From: JBDGYE01 sp039584255
GTDB lineage: Bacteria > Gemmatimonadota > Gemmatimonadetes > Palauibacterales > Palauibacteraceae
Assembly: GCA_039584255.1 (NCBI GenBank)
Contig: JBDGYE010000009.1
Span: 5,138 to 69,137, forward strand
Direction of reading: 5' to 3'
DNA length: 64,000 bases
In this document: positions 52,523 to 61,235 of the stretch, piece after piece
Layout: every line of letters starts with the position of its first letter
Position numbering within the stretch: position 1 is the stretch's first letter
Notes under the pieces: model-generated
What the model was told of the DNA's origin: nothing
Seen by the model: only the letters and a program-made list of their open reading frames with translations
The model's database searches: none
Program-made: the position numbers and the translations under genes

Positions 52523-54195
52523 GCGGCCTCTCTTGGCATGCGGGCGGAGTGCACCCGAGGCCTGCGGAGGCACGGTCCCGCCGCATCGCCGCGTGGGTGG
52601 CGCTGCTCCTGGGGGCTTCTTCCTTCCTGTGGTTCTTCCCGGAGCTGGACGACGTAGGCCTAACGTGGGACGAACCCCACTACTTCGCCTCGGCGGATCG
52701 GATTCAGGACTGGACCCGACAGGTGGTGGCGGGCCCCGATCGCTCAACGCCCCTCAGCGCCGAAGGAATTCGAGAGGCCTGGGATGCCTACCGCTACTGG
52801 AACCCCCATCCGCCAGTCTACAAGGAGGCAATGGCCGTTACCGAGGCGGTGGTAGGCCCCCGGTTCGGCTCCCTCGTCGGATACCGGACCGCGCCGCTAC
52901 TCTTCTTCTCGCTGCTCCTGATCGCCGTCGCCTGGCTCGCGGGCAGAGTCTGGGGCATCACGGCGGGTGTGGGAGCGGGGCTCGCGCTCCTCGGGATGCC
53001 ACGCCTTCTGGGGCATGCCCACATCGCCGCCACCGACATTCCGTTGACGCTCTTCTGGTTCGTGGCGACGGCGGGCTTCGTGTCATACGCGCGGAACGGA
53101 CCGACCCGCCATCTGTGGTTGGGTGGGATCGCGCTCGGGCTGGCCATGGGAACCAAATTCACGGGTTGGCTCGTTCCAGCGCCGCTCGTGGCCTGGCTGC
53201 TCCTCTACGGGCGCAGGGGCCGCGCCTGGGGGGGCCTGATCGGCTGGGCCCTGGTCGGCCTCGCGGTGGCTTTCACCCTCAACCCCCAGGCGTGGCACGA
53301 TCCCCTCGGACACGTACGGCAGCTGGTCCAGGAAAGCCTGGACAGAGAGACGACTGTTCCCATCTTCACCTACTACCTGGGTCGGGTATGGGAGTACACG
53401 CTTCCCTGGCACCACGCAATCGTGATGACCGCCGTCACCCTTCCCGTCGGTATCCTGGCGCTCTTCTTCGTGGGAGGCGGCCGTGCGGCCCGGGAGGGCC
53501 GCCGGGAATCGTTCGGTGTCCTGTGCTTGCTGCAGGTCGCCTTCTTCTGGTCCCTGCTCGCCCTGCCGGGATCGCCGAACCACGACGGGGTGCGTCTCTT
53601 TCTGCCCATGTTCCCGTTCGTGGCCGTGCTCGCGGGGATAGGATTCTCGAGCCTGGCGGACTCGGCCGGGCGGCTCATCGAGAAGAGAACGGCCGTGGGA
53701 CCAGCGAGGGCTCGTGCCGCAGGAGTGCTGTCCAGCCTGCTTCTGGGAATGCTCTTCTTCTTCCCTCCCTATCTGCAAGCGACGCGGATCGCGCCTTATT
53801 ATCTGGCCTACTACGGTGAGGCAATCGGGGGGACGGCCGGCGCCGCCAGGGCCGGGATGGAGGCGACCTACTGGCTGGACGCCGTAACGCCCGCGTTCCT
53901 GGCCCGACTCAACGACGTAGTACCGAATGGGGCTCGCGTGGGCGCCCATCCGAACCTGAGCCACTACGAGCACCTCCAGCTCTACGGCATGATCCGGGAT
54001 GACATCGAGCTGACGCTGGAGGTGCCCCAGGCGTACTTCATCCTGCTGGCTCGGAAGGCCTCTTTCCAGCCGGTGCACTGGGGCATATACGAGAAGGTGA
54101 GGCCCGAGTTGGCGGTCGAGGTCGACGGCGTCGAGCTGGTAGGCCTGTACCGATGGTCGGAAGAACAAATGGAAGGCGCGGCGGAGGCACCGTGA
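52519..54195 (+). CDS. GT39/PMT-like membrane glycosyltransferase
   Basis: 558 residues from the ATG at 52519, overlapping the previous stop (ATGA). The first loop has the acidic GT-C motif in LTWDEPHYFASA and the aromatic WNPHPPVYKE; GHAHIAATDIPLTLFWF parallels the preceding enzyme, and the two proteins look like paralogues. About 10-11 membrane helices are followed by a small soluble C-terminal domain. It should move a sugar from polyprenyl phosphate to an acceptor outside the membrane. Confidence 0.8.
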   Translation: MSGLSWHAGGVHPRPAEARSRRIAAWVALLLGASSFLWFFPELDDVGLTWDEPHYFASADRIQDWTRQVVAGPDRSTPLSAEGIREAWDAYRYWNPHPPVYKEAMAVTEAVVGPRFGSLVGYRTAPLLFFSLLLIAVAWLAGRVWGITAGVGAGLALLGMPRLLGHAHIAATDIPLTLFWFVATAGFVSYARNGPTRHLWLGGIALGLAMGTKFTGWLVPAPLVAWLLLYGRRGRAWGGLIGWALVGLAVAFTLNPQAWHDPLGHVRQLVQESLDRETTVPIFTYYLGRVWEYTLPWHHAIVMTAVTLPVGILALFFVGGGRAAREGRRESFGVLCLLQVAFFWSLLALPGSPNHDGVRLFLPMFPFVAVLAGIGFSSLADSAGRLIEKRTAVGPARARAAGVLSSLLLGMLFFFPPYLQATRIAPYYLAYYGEAIGGTAGAARAGMEATYWLDAVTPAFLARLNDVVPNGARVGAHPNLSHYEHLQLYGMIRDDIELTLEVPQAYFILLARKASFQPVHWGIYEKVRPELAVEVDGVELVGLYRWSEEQMEGAAEAP

Positions 54196-55172
54196 AGACT
54201 GTGGACGCGGTAGTGCCGGTATTCAATGAACAGGCCATCCTGGCCGAGCTGCACCGACGGCTGGTGGAGGCTCTCGAAGGGCTGTCCTACCCGTGGCGGG
54301 TCATCTACGTGGACGATGGCAGCCGTGACCGGACTCCCGAGCTCATCGAGGGTTACGCGGCCGAGGACGGGCGAGTCGGCGTGGTTCAGTTGTCGCGAAA
54401 CTTCGGACAGCAACTCGCCATAGCCGCCGGACTTGCCGTCACCTCGGGTGACGCCGTCGTGCTCCTGGACGGCGACTTGCAGGATCCGCCGGAGGTGATT
54501 CCGCGGCTGGTGGAAGGGTGGGAGGAAGGGTACGACGTGGTCTACGCGGTGAAGAGGAAGCGGAAGGAGAGGTGGCTCAAGCGAGCGCTATTCCGTGTGT
54601 TCTACTCGATTCTGAGGCGCCTGAGCTCGGTCGACATTCCGGCCAACGCCGGCAACTTCTCGCTAATGGACCGCTCCGTGGTCGACCTCATCAACCGGAT
54701 GCCCGAGCGGGATCGCTACGTGAGCGGCCTCAGGGCCTACGTCGGCGGCAGGCAGACAGGAGTCGAGTTCGAAAGGGCCGCCCGCTATGCAGGCGCTCCC
54801 CGCCAGAGCCCCCGCAAGCTGCTGCGGATGGCCACCGACGCCTTCTTCTCTCTCTCCGAGCTGCCGCTCCGGCTGGCGACGATAATGGGCTTCATCGTAT
54901 CAGGGATCGCCTTCCTCGTACTACTGAACGTGCTGTACAAGAAGCTCATCTCGGGCGAGGCGATCCTTGGTTGGGCCTCGACCATGACCTCGATTCTCTT
55001 CCTCGGCGGGATCCAGCTTCTGGCAGTGGGCGTGATCGGGGAGTACATCGGCCGCATCTACAACGAAGTGAAGCATCGGCCGGCGTGGATCGTGGCCCGG
55101 TACAGAAACCTGGAAGCGCCGCCCCGCAGCACCCTCCCGCCCCCTCTAGACGAAGGTGAGTCGACCGGTTGA
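54192..55172 (+). CDS. Family 2 glycosyltransferase (polyprenyl-phosphate sugar synthase type)
   Basis: 326 residues from the GTG at 54192, overlapping the previous stop (GTGA). The GT-A fold shows VVPVFNEQ, YVDDGSRD and DGDLQDPP (metal-binding acidic residues), and two C-terminal membrane helices (about 225-250 and 265-285). This is the DPM1/GtrB/ArnC layout, which loads a sugar from a nucleotide donor onto polyprenyl phosphate. It is probably the donor-making enzyme for the neighbouring GT-C transferases. Confidence 0.88.
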   Translation: MKTVDAVVPVFNEQAILAELHRRLVEALEGLSYPWRVIYVDDGSRDRTPELIEGYAAEDGRVGVVQLSRNFGQQLAIAAGLAVTSGDAVVLLDGDLQDPPEVIPRLVEGWEEGYDVVYAVKRKRKERWLKRALFRVFYSILRRLSSVDIPANAGNFSLMDRSVVDLINRMPERDRYVSGLRAYVGGRQTGVEFERAARYAGAPRQSPRKLLRMATDAFFSLSELPLRLATIMGFIVSGIAFLVLLNVLYKKLISGEAILGWASTMTSILFLGGIQLLAVGVIGEYIGRIYNEVKHRPAWIVARYRNLEAPPRSTLPPPLDEGESTG

Positions 55173-57166
55173 GCGGCTTGCCTGCAGGAACGGTAGCAGA
55201 TCGGACTTTCCAGGCTCTCGGCCTGTTCCTGCTGGCCGTACCGTTGCTCCCGCTGCAGGCCCTCTTCGGCGAACTGAATGGGGCCCGCGACCTGGTGCCC
55301 CCCCCGGAGTGGCTCGTCGCGATCTTCGTCTTCGGGTCGCTCGCCTGGCTGGTCGCACGTTTCCTTACCGGTGCGGTCCGCGGAGTCGGGTCGGGGCTCA
55401 GCCTCGGCGGAGAGCGACTGTCAAACGGCTCATTCAGCGCCCTGGGCCTGCTGCTCCTGGTTGGACTCCTCGTGATCACCGCGACATTCGCGTTCTCCGG
55501 CCGGCCACTGCTCGTCGACAGCGTCGTACAGCTCTTTCAAGCCAGGATCTTCTCCACGGGCCGGCTGTCGGCACCCGCGCCGCCGGAGGAGGCATTCTTC
55601 GCCAGCCAGCACATGCTGGTGGACGGCGACAAGTGGTACTCACAGTACCCGCCTGGTCACTCAGCTCTGCTGACCCTGGGAGTCCTGGCTGGCCGTCCGT
55701 GGCTGGTGCCCGTCGTCCTGTCGACTGGAACGGCGGCGCTACTCTCGTCTTTCGCCCACAGGGCATACGACCGTGCAACGGGGCGGCTGACTCTGGTGTT
55801 GCTTGTTCTGGCGCCATTCTTCTGGTTCATGGGCGCCAGCTTCATGAACCACGTGTCGTGTCTCTTCTTTGTCGCGGCTTTTCTGCGCTCCTTTGTCGAG
55901 TGGGATAAGTCGGGTCGCGACCGCTGGCTGGGGCTGGCCGGCATCTCGCTGGGCGCGGCGTTTCTCGTAAGGCCGCTGACCGCTGTCGCGGTGGGCTTGG
56001 TGTTCGGGGTGGTAGCCCTGATCACCGTGGTTCGTCGACGAAGCCCGCGCGGCCTTCTGGCCGGCGCGGCCGGTGGTGCCGGTCCGGTGGGTCTCTACCT
56101 GGCGTACAACGCCCGCACGACCGGCGACCCGCTCATGTTAGGCTACCTCAAGCTCTGGGGATCCAGCCATGGCCTGGGCTTTCACGCGACGCCGTGGGGG
56201 GAGCTGCACACCGTAGCCGCCGGTCTACGGAACGAGCTCCTGGACCTCGCTCTGCTTAACGGATTCCTGTTCGAGTGGCCGATCCCGGCCCTGATACCTG
56301 TTGGTCTGTTCTGTGCGGCCGGCTGGGCGACCCGGAGGTGGGATCGGAGCCTTGTTCTCGCCCTCGTGGCGATCCCGGCGGCGTATTCGTTCTACTGGCA
56401 CCGCGACGCCTTCCTGGGCCCGCGATTCCTCTACTCCAGCGTGGCGTTCGCCGTGCCGCTGACGGCGCGCGCCATTCTCGAGGTCTATCGGCGGATCGGC
56501 CATAGGCTCGTGTCGGAGCGACGTTCCCTCATACGGGTACGTGTCGCCGATCTCGCCACCGCACTTCTCGTGCTCTGCTTCTGCTACTCGGCTTTGTACG
56601 CTGCGCCGAGGCGATTCGACGTGTACCGGACCGGACTGGCGAGCATCAAGATCGATTTGCCCGCTCAGGCATTCGCGGCCGGTATCGGGCAGGGACTGGT
56701 CTTCACGCCGGTGAGCTGGGGAAACCGACTTCTGGCCCGGGCGCGAGGGCTCGGCGTACCGGCCACCGATGTCGAGAAGACATACCGGAGGACTGACCAT
56801 TGCGCGTTGGAGTTGCTCCTGAGACGGGCGGAGCTGGAGAGCTGGGAGCCGGCGGCAGTGACGGCTGCTCTGCTGGCCCTGCCGTCGGAAGGATCGCAAC
56901 TCGGTCCCCGCAACCATCCCAATGGCGACCCGACCCTGCGGCTGGCCGCACGAGCCGAGCTGCCGCAAGCCTGTCTCGACGAGATCCTGTACGATCGGGA
57001 CGGCTACGGGAACTTTCTTCCTCACCTCGTCGATAACGATCCCTTACTCCGGGGCCCCCTCGTGATAGCCAGAGATCTTCGCGCCAGGAACGGCGAGTTG
57101 AGGGCAGCGTACCCCGGCTGGAAGGCCTATACGTACCGTGCCGGACGGTTCGTTCCCATCGAGTGA
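55169..57166 (+). CDS. Polytopic membrane glycosyltransferase-like protein
   Basis: 665 residues starting at TTG 55169, overlapping the previous stop (TTGA). About 12 membrane helices. The first large loop contains VDSVVQLFQARIFSTGRL and KWYSQYPPGHSALL, similar in layout to GT39/ArnT-like proteins, but without a clear DE pair at the usual site. The soluble C-terminal part (about 480-665) includes cysteine-containing LELLLRRAEL and DEILYDRDGY. The acceptor is unknown. It is the last of the overlapping cluster; the pseudopilin genes follow after 87 bases. Confidence 0.7.
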   Translation: MSGLPAGTVADRTFQALGLFLLAVPLLPLQALFGELNGARDLVPPPEWLVAIFVFGSLAWLVARFLTGAVRGVGSGLSLGGERLSNGSFSALGLLLLVGLLVITATFAFSGRPLLVDSVVQLFQARIFSTGRLSAPAPPEEAFFASQHMLVDGDKWYSQYPPGHSALLTLGVLAGRPWLVPVVLSTGTAALLSSFAHRAYDRATGRLTLVLLVLAPFFWFMGASFMNHVSCLFFVAAFLRSFVEWDKSGRDRWLGLAGISLGAAFLVRPLTAVAVGLVFGVVALITVVRRRSPRGLLAGAAGGAGPVGLYLAYNARTTGDPLMLGYLKLWGSSHGLGFHATPWGELHTVAAGLRNELLDLALLNGFLFEWPIPALIPVGLFCAAGWATRRWDRSLVLALVAIPAAYSFYWHRDAFLGPRFLYSSVAFAVPLTARAILEVYRRIGHRLVSERRSLIRVRVADLATALLVLCFCYSALYAAPRRFDVYRTGLASIKIDLPAQAFAAGIGQGLVFTPVSWGNRLLARARGLGVPATDVEKTYRRTDHCALELLLRRAELESWEPAAVTAALLALPSEGSQLGPRNHPNGDPTLRLAARAELPQACLDEILYDRDGYGNFLPHLVDNDPLLRGPLVIARDLRARNGELRAAYPGWKAYTYRAGRFVPIE

Positions 57167-57253
57167 TGGCGTGTTCCACCTCCACCGCTTGAGAGACCCT
57201 TGAGGACGGCCCACATACTCGGATCGTCCGGGCCGCCGCGGAGGGGGGGGCGA

Positions 57254-57742
57254 ATGAAAGGGGAAATGGAGTCGAGCCGAGGAAAGACTCGGTGGCGGTT
57301 CCCGCGCCGAGGTGTCACGCTGCCGGAGCTGCTCATGGCCTTGACCCTAGCCGGAGTGATCTTGGCTGTTTCCGCATCGGGCTTCCGACGGTTCCGCGAG
57401 GCCGCGGGTCTGCACGCGGCGGGCAGGACGGTGCGCGTCCAACTGGATCTCGCCAGGCGGCTTGCCGTTACGCGTAGAGAGACTGTCCGAATGCAGGCGA
57501 CTCCAACCGGAGACCTCGTGCTCCTGACCCCTTCCGACAGCCCGCTGGCCATCGTGCACGTAGGCCGATCCGGGGATCTACACGTCGATTCCGTGCGTCT
57601 CCGGCCGCGCGCGCTTCGCTTCAACGCTCGAGGCCAGGCAGCCCCGGGGAGCGTCTACCTGTTCCGTGGGCGGCGAGGAATCCGGCTCGTGTCCAACTTC
57701 TTGGGCCGGGTTCGACAGGAGCCTCTGCGCCAGAGTCGTTGA
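57254..57742 (+). CDS. Minor pseudopilin, GspH/FimT type
   Basis: 162 residues from the ATG at 57254, with GGAGG about 10 bases upstream. The prepilin cleavage site is RRG/VTLPELLMALTLAGVILAVSA, with Glu at mature position 5 (V-T-L-P-E), though Val replaces the usual Phe/Met at position 1. The long basic leader is typical of FimT/GspH. The C-terminal beta domain is short and Arg-rich. It probably helps prime pilus assembly or, as FimT, binds DNA during uptake; the basic tail (RGRRGIRLVSN) fits DNA contact, by inference. Confidence 0.82.
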   Translation: MKGEMESSRGKTRWRFPRRGVTLPELLMALTLAGVILAVSASGFRRFREAAGLHAAGRTVRVQLDLARRLAVTRRETVRMQATPTGDLVLLTPSDSPLAIVHVGRSGDLHVDSVRLRPRALRFNARGQAAPGSVYLFRGRRGIRLVSNFLGRVRQEPLRQSR

Positions 57743-57867
57743 AGGAGTCCGAAAGCGTTCAGCCGAGGGTCTCCGTTTCCGATGCAGGATTCCGACAGAC
57801 TTGCCGCGTTCTGCACGGCCACCAACCGCGTGAACGACCTCGATTCCCTCCTTTTCGCGCCATTCGA

Positions 57868-58293
57868 ATGGTAGCGTTCTTGCACGCAGAGAGAGCGGAT
57901 CGGAGCATACGGGAGCCGCCTACTGGCGCGGGGCGACGCGGTCAGAGCGGCATTGGCATCGTCGAAGCTCTAGTCGCTCTCACGGTGCTGTTGATCGGCC
58001 TCGTCGCCGTGATCTCGGTCGGCGTCGCCGTCCGGGACCAGACGAATCGCGCGGCAGCGCGAACCGCACAGGTGGTCGCGGCCCAACAGGTCCTGGAGCG
58101 GCTCCACAACGACGCCGGCCCGCCGGCCGCGGCGGCCCTGCACACAGTGGCAGTGGGGCCGGCCAGACTCGAGGTCGTGTCCACCGCCGTCGAGCTTGCA
58201 CCTGGACTGTACGAGGCGCGAGTGGCGGTAGGATCGCATGGCCTCGCGGGAGCGATGGAGATCGTGACCCGCCTGGCGCGGCCGGCCGAGTGA
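57868..58293 (+). CDS. Minor pilin, PilV-like
   Basis: 141 residues if started at the ATG at 57868; a TTG at 57739 overlapping the previous stop (TTGA) would give 184. Neither has a good ribosome site. The prepilin site is QSG/IGIVEALVALTVLLIGLVAVISV, with Glu5, matching the PilV/GspI group. A short C-terminal domain follows. It should be processed by the prepilin peptidase (not in this window) and enter the pilus tip complex. PilW, PilX and PilY1 do not follow. Confidence 0.75.
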   Translation: MVAFLHAERADRSIREPPTGAGRRGQSGIGIVEALVALTVLLIGLVAVISVGVAVRDQTNRAAARTAQVVAAQQVLERLHNDAGPPAAAALHTVAVGPARLEVVSTAVELAPGLYEARVAVGSHGLAGAMEIVTRLARPAE

Positions 58294-58453
58294 GCGTGCG
58301 TCCGGAGAGCCGTTGCGCAATCGCAACACGAGAGTTTCTATTAGCGGCGAGGCGGGGGAAAAGAAGTGGTAAACACAGGCCAGACAGGAGCCGGGGGCGC
58401 GTCTTTCCTTCGCCGCTTCTGTGCGACACCACCTCTTTGATCGGCTTATCGAT

Positions 58454-59500
58454 ATGGCACGATTCGGCTTCGGGCGGAAGCGACGCACTGTCGGACTTGA
58501 CATCGGGAGCGGCTTTCTCAAGGTAGCCGTGATCGACCATTCCGGTGGCGGGCCGGCGGTCGAGAAGCTGGTGGTTCACCAGCTGGGCGGCGACGCGATC
58601 GTCGAGGGCGACGTGATGGATCCCGGCCTGGTCGCCGAGACCATAGACGCGCTCTTCGTGGAGGAGGGCATCCACGACCGTGACGTGGTGGCCAGCGTCG
58701 GCGGCCGTGACGTCATCATCAAGCCGATCCAGATGGACCGGATGAAGAAGGATGACGCTCGGGAGGTGATTCGCTGGGAAGCCGAGCAGCATGTCCCGTT
58801 CGACATGGACGACGTGCAGCTCGACTTCGAGATCACGGATCCGGGGGATGAAGGCCTCCAGATGAGCGTGCTGCTGGTGGCGGCCAAGCGGGAGCTGGTG
58901 GAGACCAAGATCGCCCTCCTCGAGGAGGCCAACCTCAACCCGCGGATCATAGACGTGGACGCCTTCGCGCTGCACAACGCTCTCGAGATGAACTATCCGG
59001 AGGCGATGAAAGGCATTGCCGGGATGGTGAGCATCGGGCACGAGACCACCAACGTGAACATCCTCGAGGACGGCGTGCCGGTGCTGACCCGGGACCTCAG
59101 CTTCGGAACCCGACGCCTGTCGCTGGACTTGCAGCGCGAGCGGGGGATGCTGGCCGAGGAGGCCGAGTCCGTGTTGAGGGGCGAGAAGGTCGATGAGCGG
59201 CTTCGCAACTTCCTCTACGAGCGCGCGCAGGAGGTAGGCCGCGGCATCGAGCGGGCCACAGCGTTCCTCGAGACACAGGAGCTCGGAGCGAGCCTGGGCA
59301 AGCTGTACCTCTGCGGCGGGGGAGTCCGGGTCCCGGGACTGGTCGAGGCACTTGCCGAGAGGCTCGGCGTCGAGTCGCGGATCGCCAGTCCTATCGAGGT
59401 GCTGGGGATCAACCCCGCCACCATGGATCCTGAGCGCGCACGAGAAATCGCTCCGATGATGATGCTGTCGGTGGGGCTGGCGCTGAGGGAGGCGGCATGA
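58454..59500 (+). CDS. pilM: Type IV pilus assembly protein PilM
   Basis: 348 residues from the ATG at 58454. Actin/FtsA-like ATPase fold: phosphate-1 loop GLDIGSGFLKVAV, MVSIGHETTNVNI as phosphate 2, and the adenosine loop LCGGGVRVPGL. The cytoplasmic PilM ring binds the N terminus of PilN. A 160-base gap upstream separates it from the PilV-like gene and may hold a promoter (TATTAG at 58339 is a weak -10 candidate). pilN follows after 55 bases. Confidence 0.94.
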   Translation: MARFGFGRKRRTVGLDIGSGFLKVAVIDHSGGGPAVEKLVVHQLGGDAIVEGDVMDPGLVAETIDALFVEEGIHDRDVVASVGGRDVIIKPIQMDRMKKDDAREVIRWEAEQHVPFDMDDVQLDFEITDPGDEGLQMSVLLVAAKRELVETKIALLEEANLNPRIIDVDAFALHNALEMNYPEAMKGIAGMVSIGHETTNVNILEDGVPVLTRDLSFGTRRLSLDLQRERGMLAEEAESVLRGEKVDERLRNFLYERAQEVGRGIERATAFLETQELGASLGKLYLCGGGVRVPGLVEALAERLGVESRIASPIEVLGINPATMDPERAREIAPMMMLSVGLALREAA

Positions 59501-59555
59501 TCTTGCGGCTACGGGCGCCTGCCATATCGATGACGCGACTCCGCGGGAGCGGCGG

Positions 59556-60203
59556 ATGATAGAGGTCAACCTTCATCCGACTGGAGCCAGGGCCCGGCGG
59601 CGAAGGCGCCGGGGCTTAGCCTTACCTTCCTGGCCTCGAGGGGCCGGTGACCGTCGTGATCCGTGGCTCATAGCGGTAATCGCCGTGCCGGCACTCGCTC
59701 TCCTGTTCGTCGGATGGCTTTGGTTCTCTCAGCGCTCGGAACGGACCGGATTGGAGACGCGGGTCGTGGAAGCGGAGGAGGACTCGCTGCGCTTGGCGGA
59801 CCTGCGAGCACTCAGCGACAGCCTGCTGGCCAGAGAGGAGCTGATTCTCGAACGGCTCGAGCTCGTGCGGGGGATCGACGCAAACCGCTTCGTGTGGCCT
59901 CACCTGTTTGACGAGATCAGCCGGACGCTTCCGGCCTACACCTGGCTGACCGCCATTCGTGAGGCCAGCGCGCTGCCCGACCTTCAGATTCAGGTCGAGG
60001 GGCTCGCCGCGAACCCGCTTGCCATCACGGCCTTCGTGCGCAACCTCCAGGCCTCGGCCTATGTGGGCGAAGTGAGGATCGTCAGCAGCCAGCGGCAGCT
60101 CCTGGGCGACATCGAGGCGCAGTCGTTCACCCTGACCGTCCGGTATGCGGCGCCGCCCGACTCACTCGTCCGACGGGCGCCGGTCGTCGTGGGGAGGTCG
60201 TAG
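59556..60203 (+). CDS. pilN: Type IV pilus inner-membrane alignment protein PilN
   Basis: 215 residues. The N terminus MIEVNLHP is the equivalent of the INLLP motif that docks into PilM. A strongly basic stretch precedes one membrane helix (about 41-58), then a coiled coil (about 65-110) and a small ferredoxin-like domain. It pairs with PilO to link PilM to the PilP/PilQ outer parts. Its TAG is one base before the pilO ATG. Confidence 0.92.
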   Translation: MIEVNLHPTGARARRRRRRGLALPSWPRGAGDRRDPWLIAVIAVPALALLFVGWLWFSQRSERTGLETRVVEAEEDSLRLADLRALSDSLLAREELILERLELVRGIDANRFVWPHLFDEISRTLPAYTWLTAIREASALPDLQIQVEGLAANPLAITAFVRNLQASAYVGEVRIVSSQRQLLGDIEAQSFTLTVRYAAPPDSLVRRAPVVVGRS

Positions 60204-60204
60204 G

Positions 60205-60801
60205 ATGGCTCTGCTGCCGCAGGACCAGCGCCGGCAGTCGATGCTCCTGGTGATCGTCTTCGCGATCGCCGCCGCTGCCCTATACTACCTCTACGTGTAC
60301 AGACCGGGCACCGAGGATCTCCTGGAGCTGAGCGACCGGATCGAGGATCTCGAGACGCAGAACCAGATCGCCGAGACCCGGATCGGCAACCTGCAGGAAC
60401 TGCGCGACCGCCTGGCGTCGGCCGAAGGCCAGTTCCAGGTCCTCGAGCGGCTCGTCCCCTCTGGCGCGGAGATTCCCGAGATCTACGAGGCCATGGCCAC
60501 CGAGAGCCAGGCGTTGGGCCTGCACCTGATCAGCGTCGAGCCCAGCGCCGGGGCGGTTGCTGACAGCGGCTCGTATTTCTTGCGCCAACGGTGGGAGATG
60601 AGGGTCGAGGGAGAATACCATGCCCTGGGCGAGTTTCTCACCCGCGTGGCAGCCTTCCCACGCATCGTCCGACCCCAGATCACGGAGCTCGTGCCCACCG
60701 CCGTGACCCCCGCTGGACGCCAGCTGGTGACGGCCACGTTCGGGCTCGAGACCTTCATCCTCGCTCCCGACCGGGCAGAAGACGCGGAGGCAAGCGAATG
60801 A
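60205..60801 (+). CDS. pilO: Type IV pilus inner-membrane alignment protein PilO
   Basis: 198 residues from the ATG at 60205, with GGGGAGG about 8 bases upstream. A short cytoplasmic N terminus, one membrane helix (about 12-30), a coiled coil (about 35-85) and a C-terminal ferredoxin-like domain match PilO. It dimerises with PilN and contacts PilP. Its stop overlaps the pilP start (ATGA). Confidence 0.92.
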   Translation: MALLPQDQRRQSMLLVIVFAIAAAALYYLYVYRPGTEDLLELSDRIEDLETQNQIAETRIGNLQELRDRLASAEGQFQVLERLVPSGAEIPEIYEAMATESQALGLHLISVEPSAGAVADSGSYFLRQRWEMRVEGEYHALGEFLTRVAAFPRIVRPQITELVPTAVTPAGRQLVTATFGLETFILAPDRAEDAEASE

Positions 60802-61235
60802 GCAGCGCGCGCTGGTTCATGCCGACGGTCTTATGTGTGGTGTGCGGCGCCTCCGCCGGGATGGCGCAGGAGCCGGCCGAAGACGAGTCCGCGGAGTCGC
60901 AGGGTTCTCCGGTGGTGGAGCGGGAGGTCTTCACCTATCCCGGGGCGGCACGCCGGGATCCGTTCGAGCCGCTCGACGCCGCCGGTGAGTTCGGACCGCG
61001 CTTCGAGGACCTGGAGCTGACCGGAATCATTTACAGCCCGCAGGCGGGCAGCATCGTAGTGCTTGTCGATCGGGCCACCCACAGGCGCTACCGCGTTTGG
61101 GAGGGTGACACGATCGGGGGGGCCAAGCTCGTCGGCGTTCGACCGGACGAAGCCGTCTTCGTGGTGACGGTGTTCGGCGTGAGCCGGCAGGAGACTCTAC
61201 CCCTGAAGAGCCAGCGGAAGGAGCAGGGCGGATGA
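60798..61235 (+). CDS. pilP: Type IV pilus protein PilP-like
   Basis: 145 residues from the ATG at 60798, overlapping the pilO stop (ATGA). A signal peptide (cleavage near AGMAQ) precedes an acidic linker and a beta-rich domain with RRDPFEPL and LELTGIIYSPQAGSIVVL, the GspC/PilP homology-region fold that contacts the secretin. No canonical lipobox is visible, although many PilP proteins are lipoproteins. Its stop overlaps the pilQ start (ATGA). Confidence 0.87.
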   Translation: MSSARWFMPTVLCVVCGASAGMAQEPAEDESAESQGSPVVEREVFTYPGAARRDPFEPLDAAGEFGPRFEDLELTGIIYSPQAGSIVVLVDRATHRRYRVWEGDTIGGAKLVGVRPDEAVFVVTVFGVSRQETLPLKSQRKEQGG

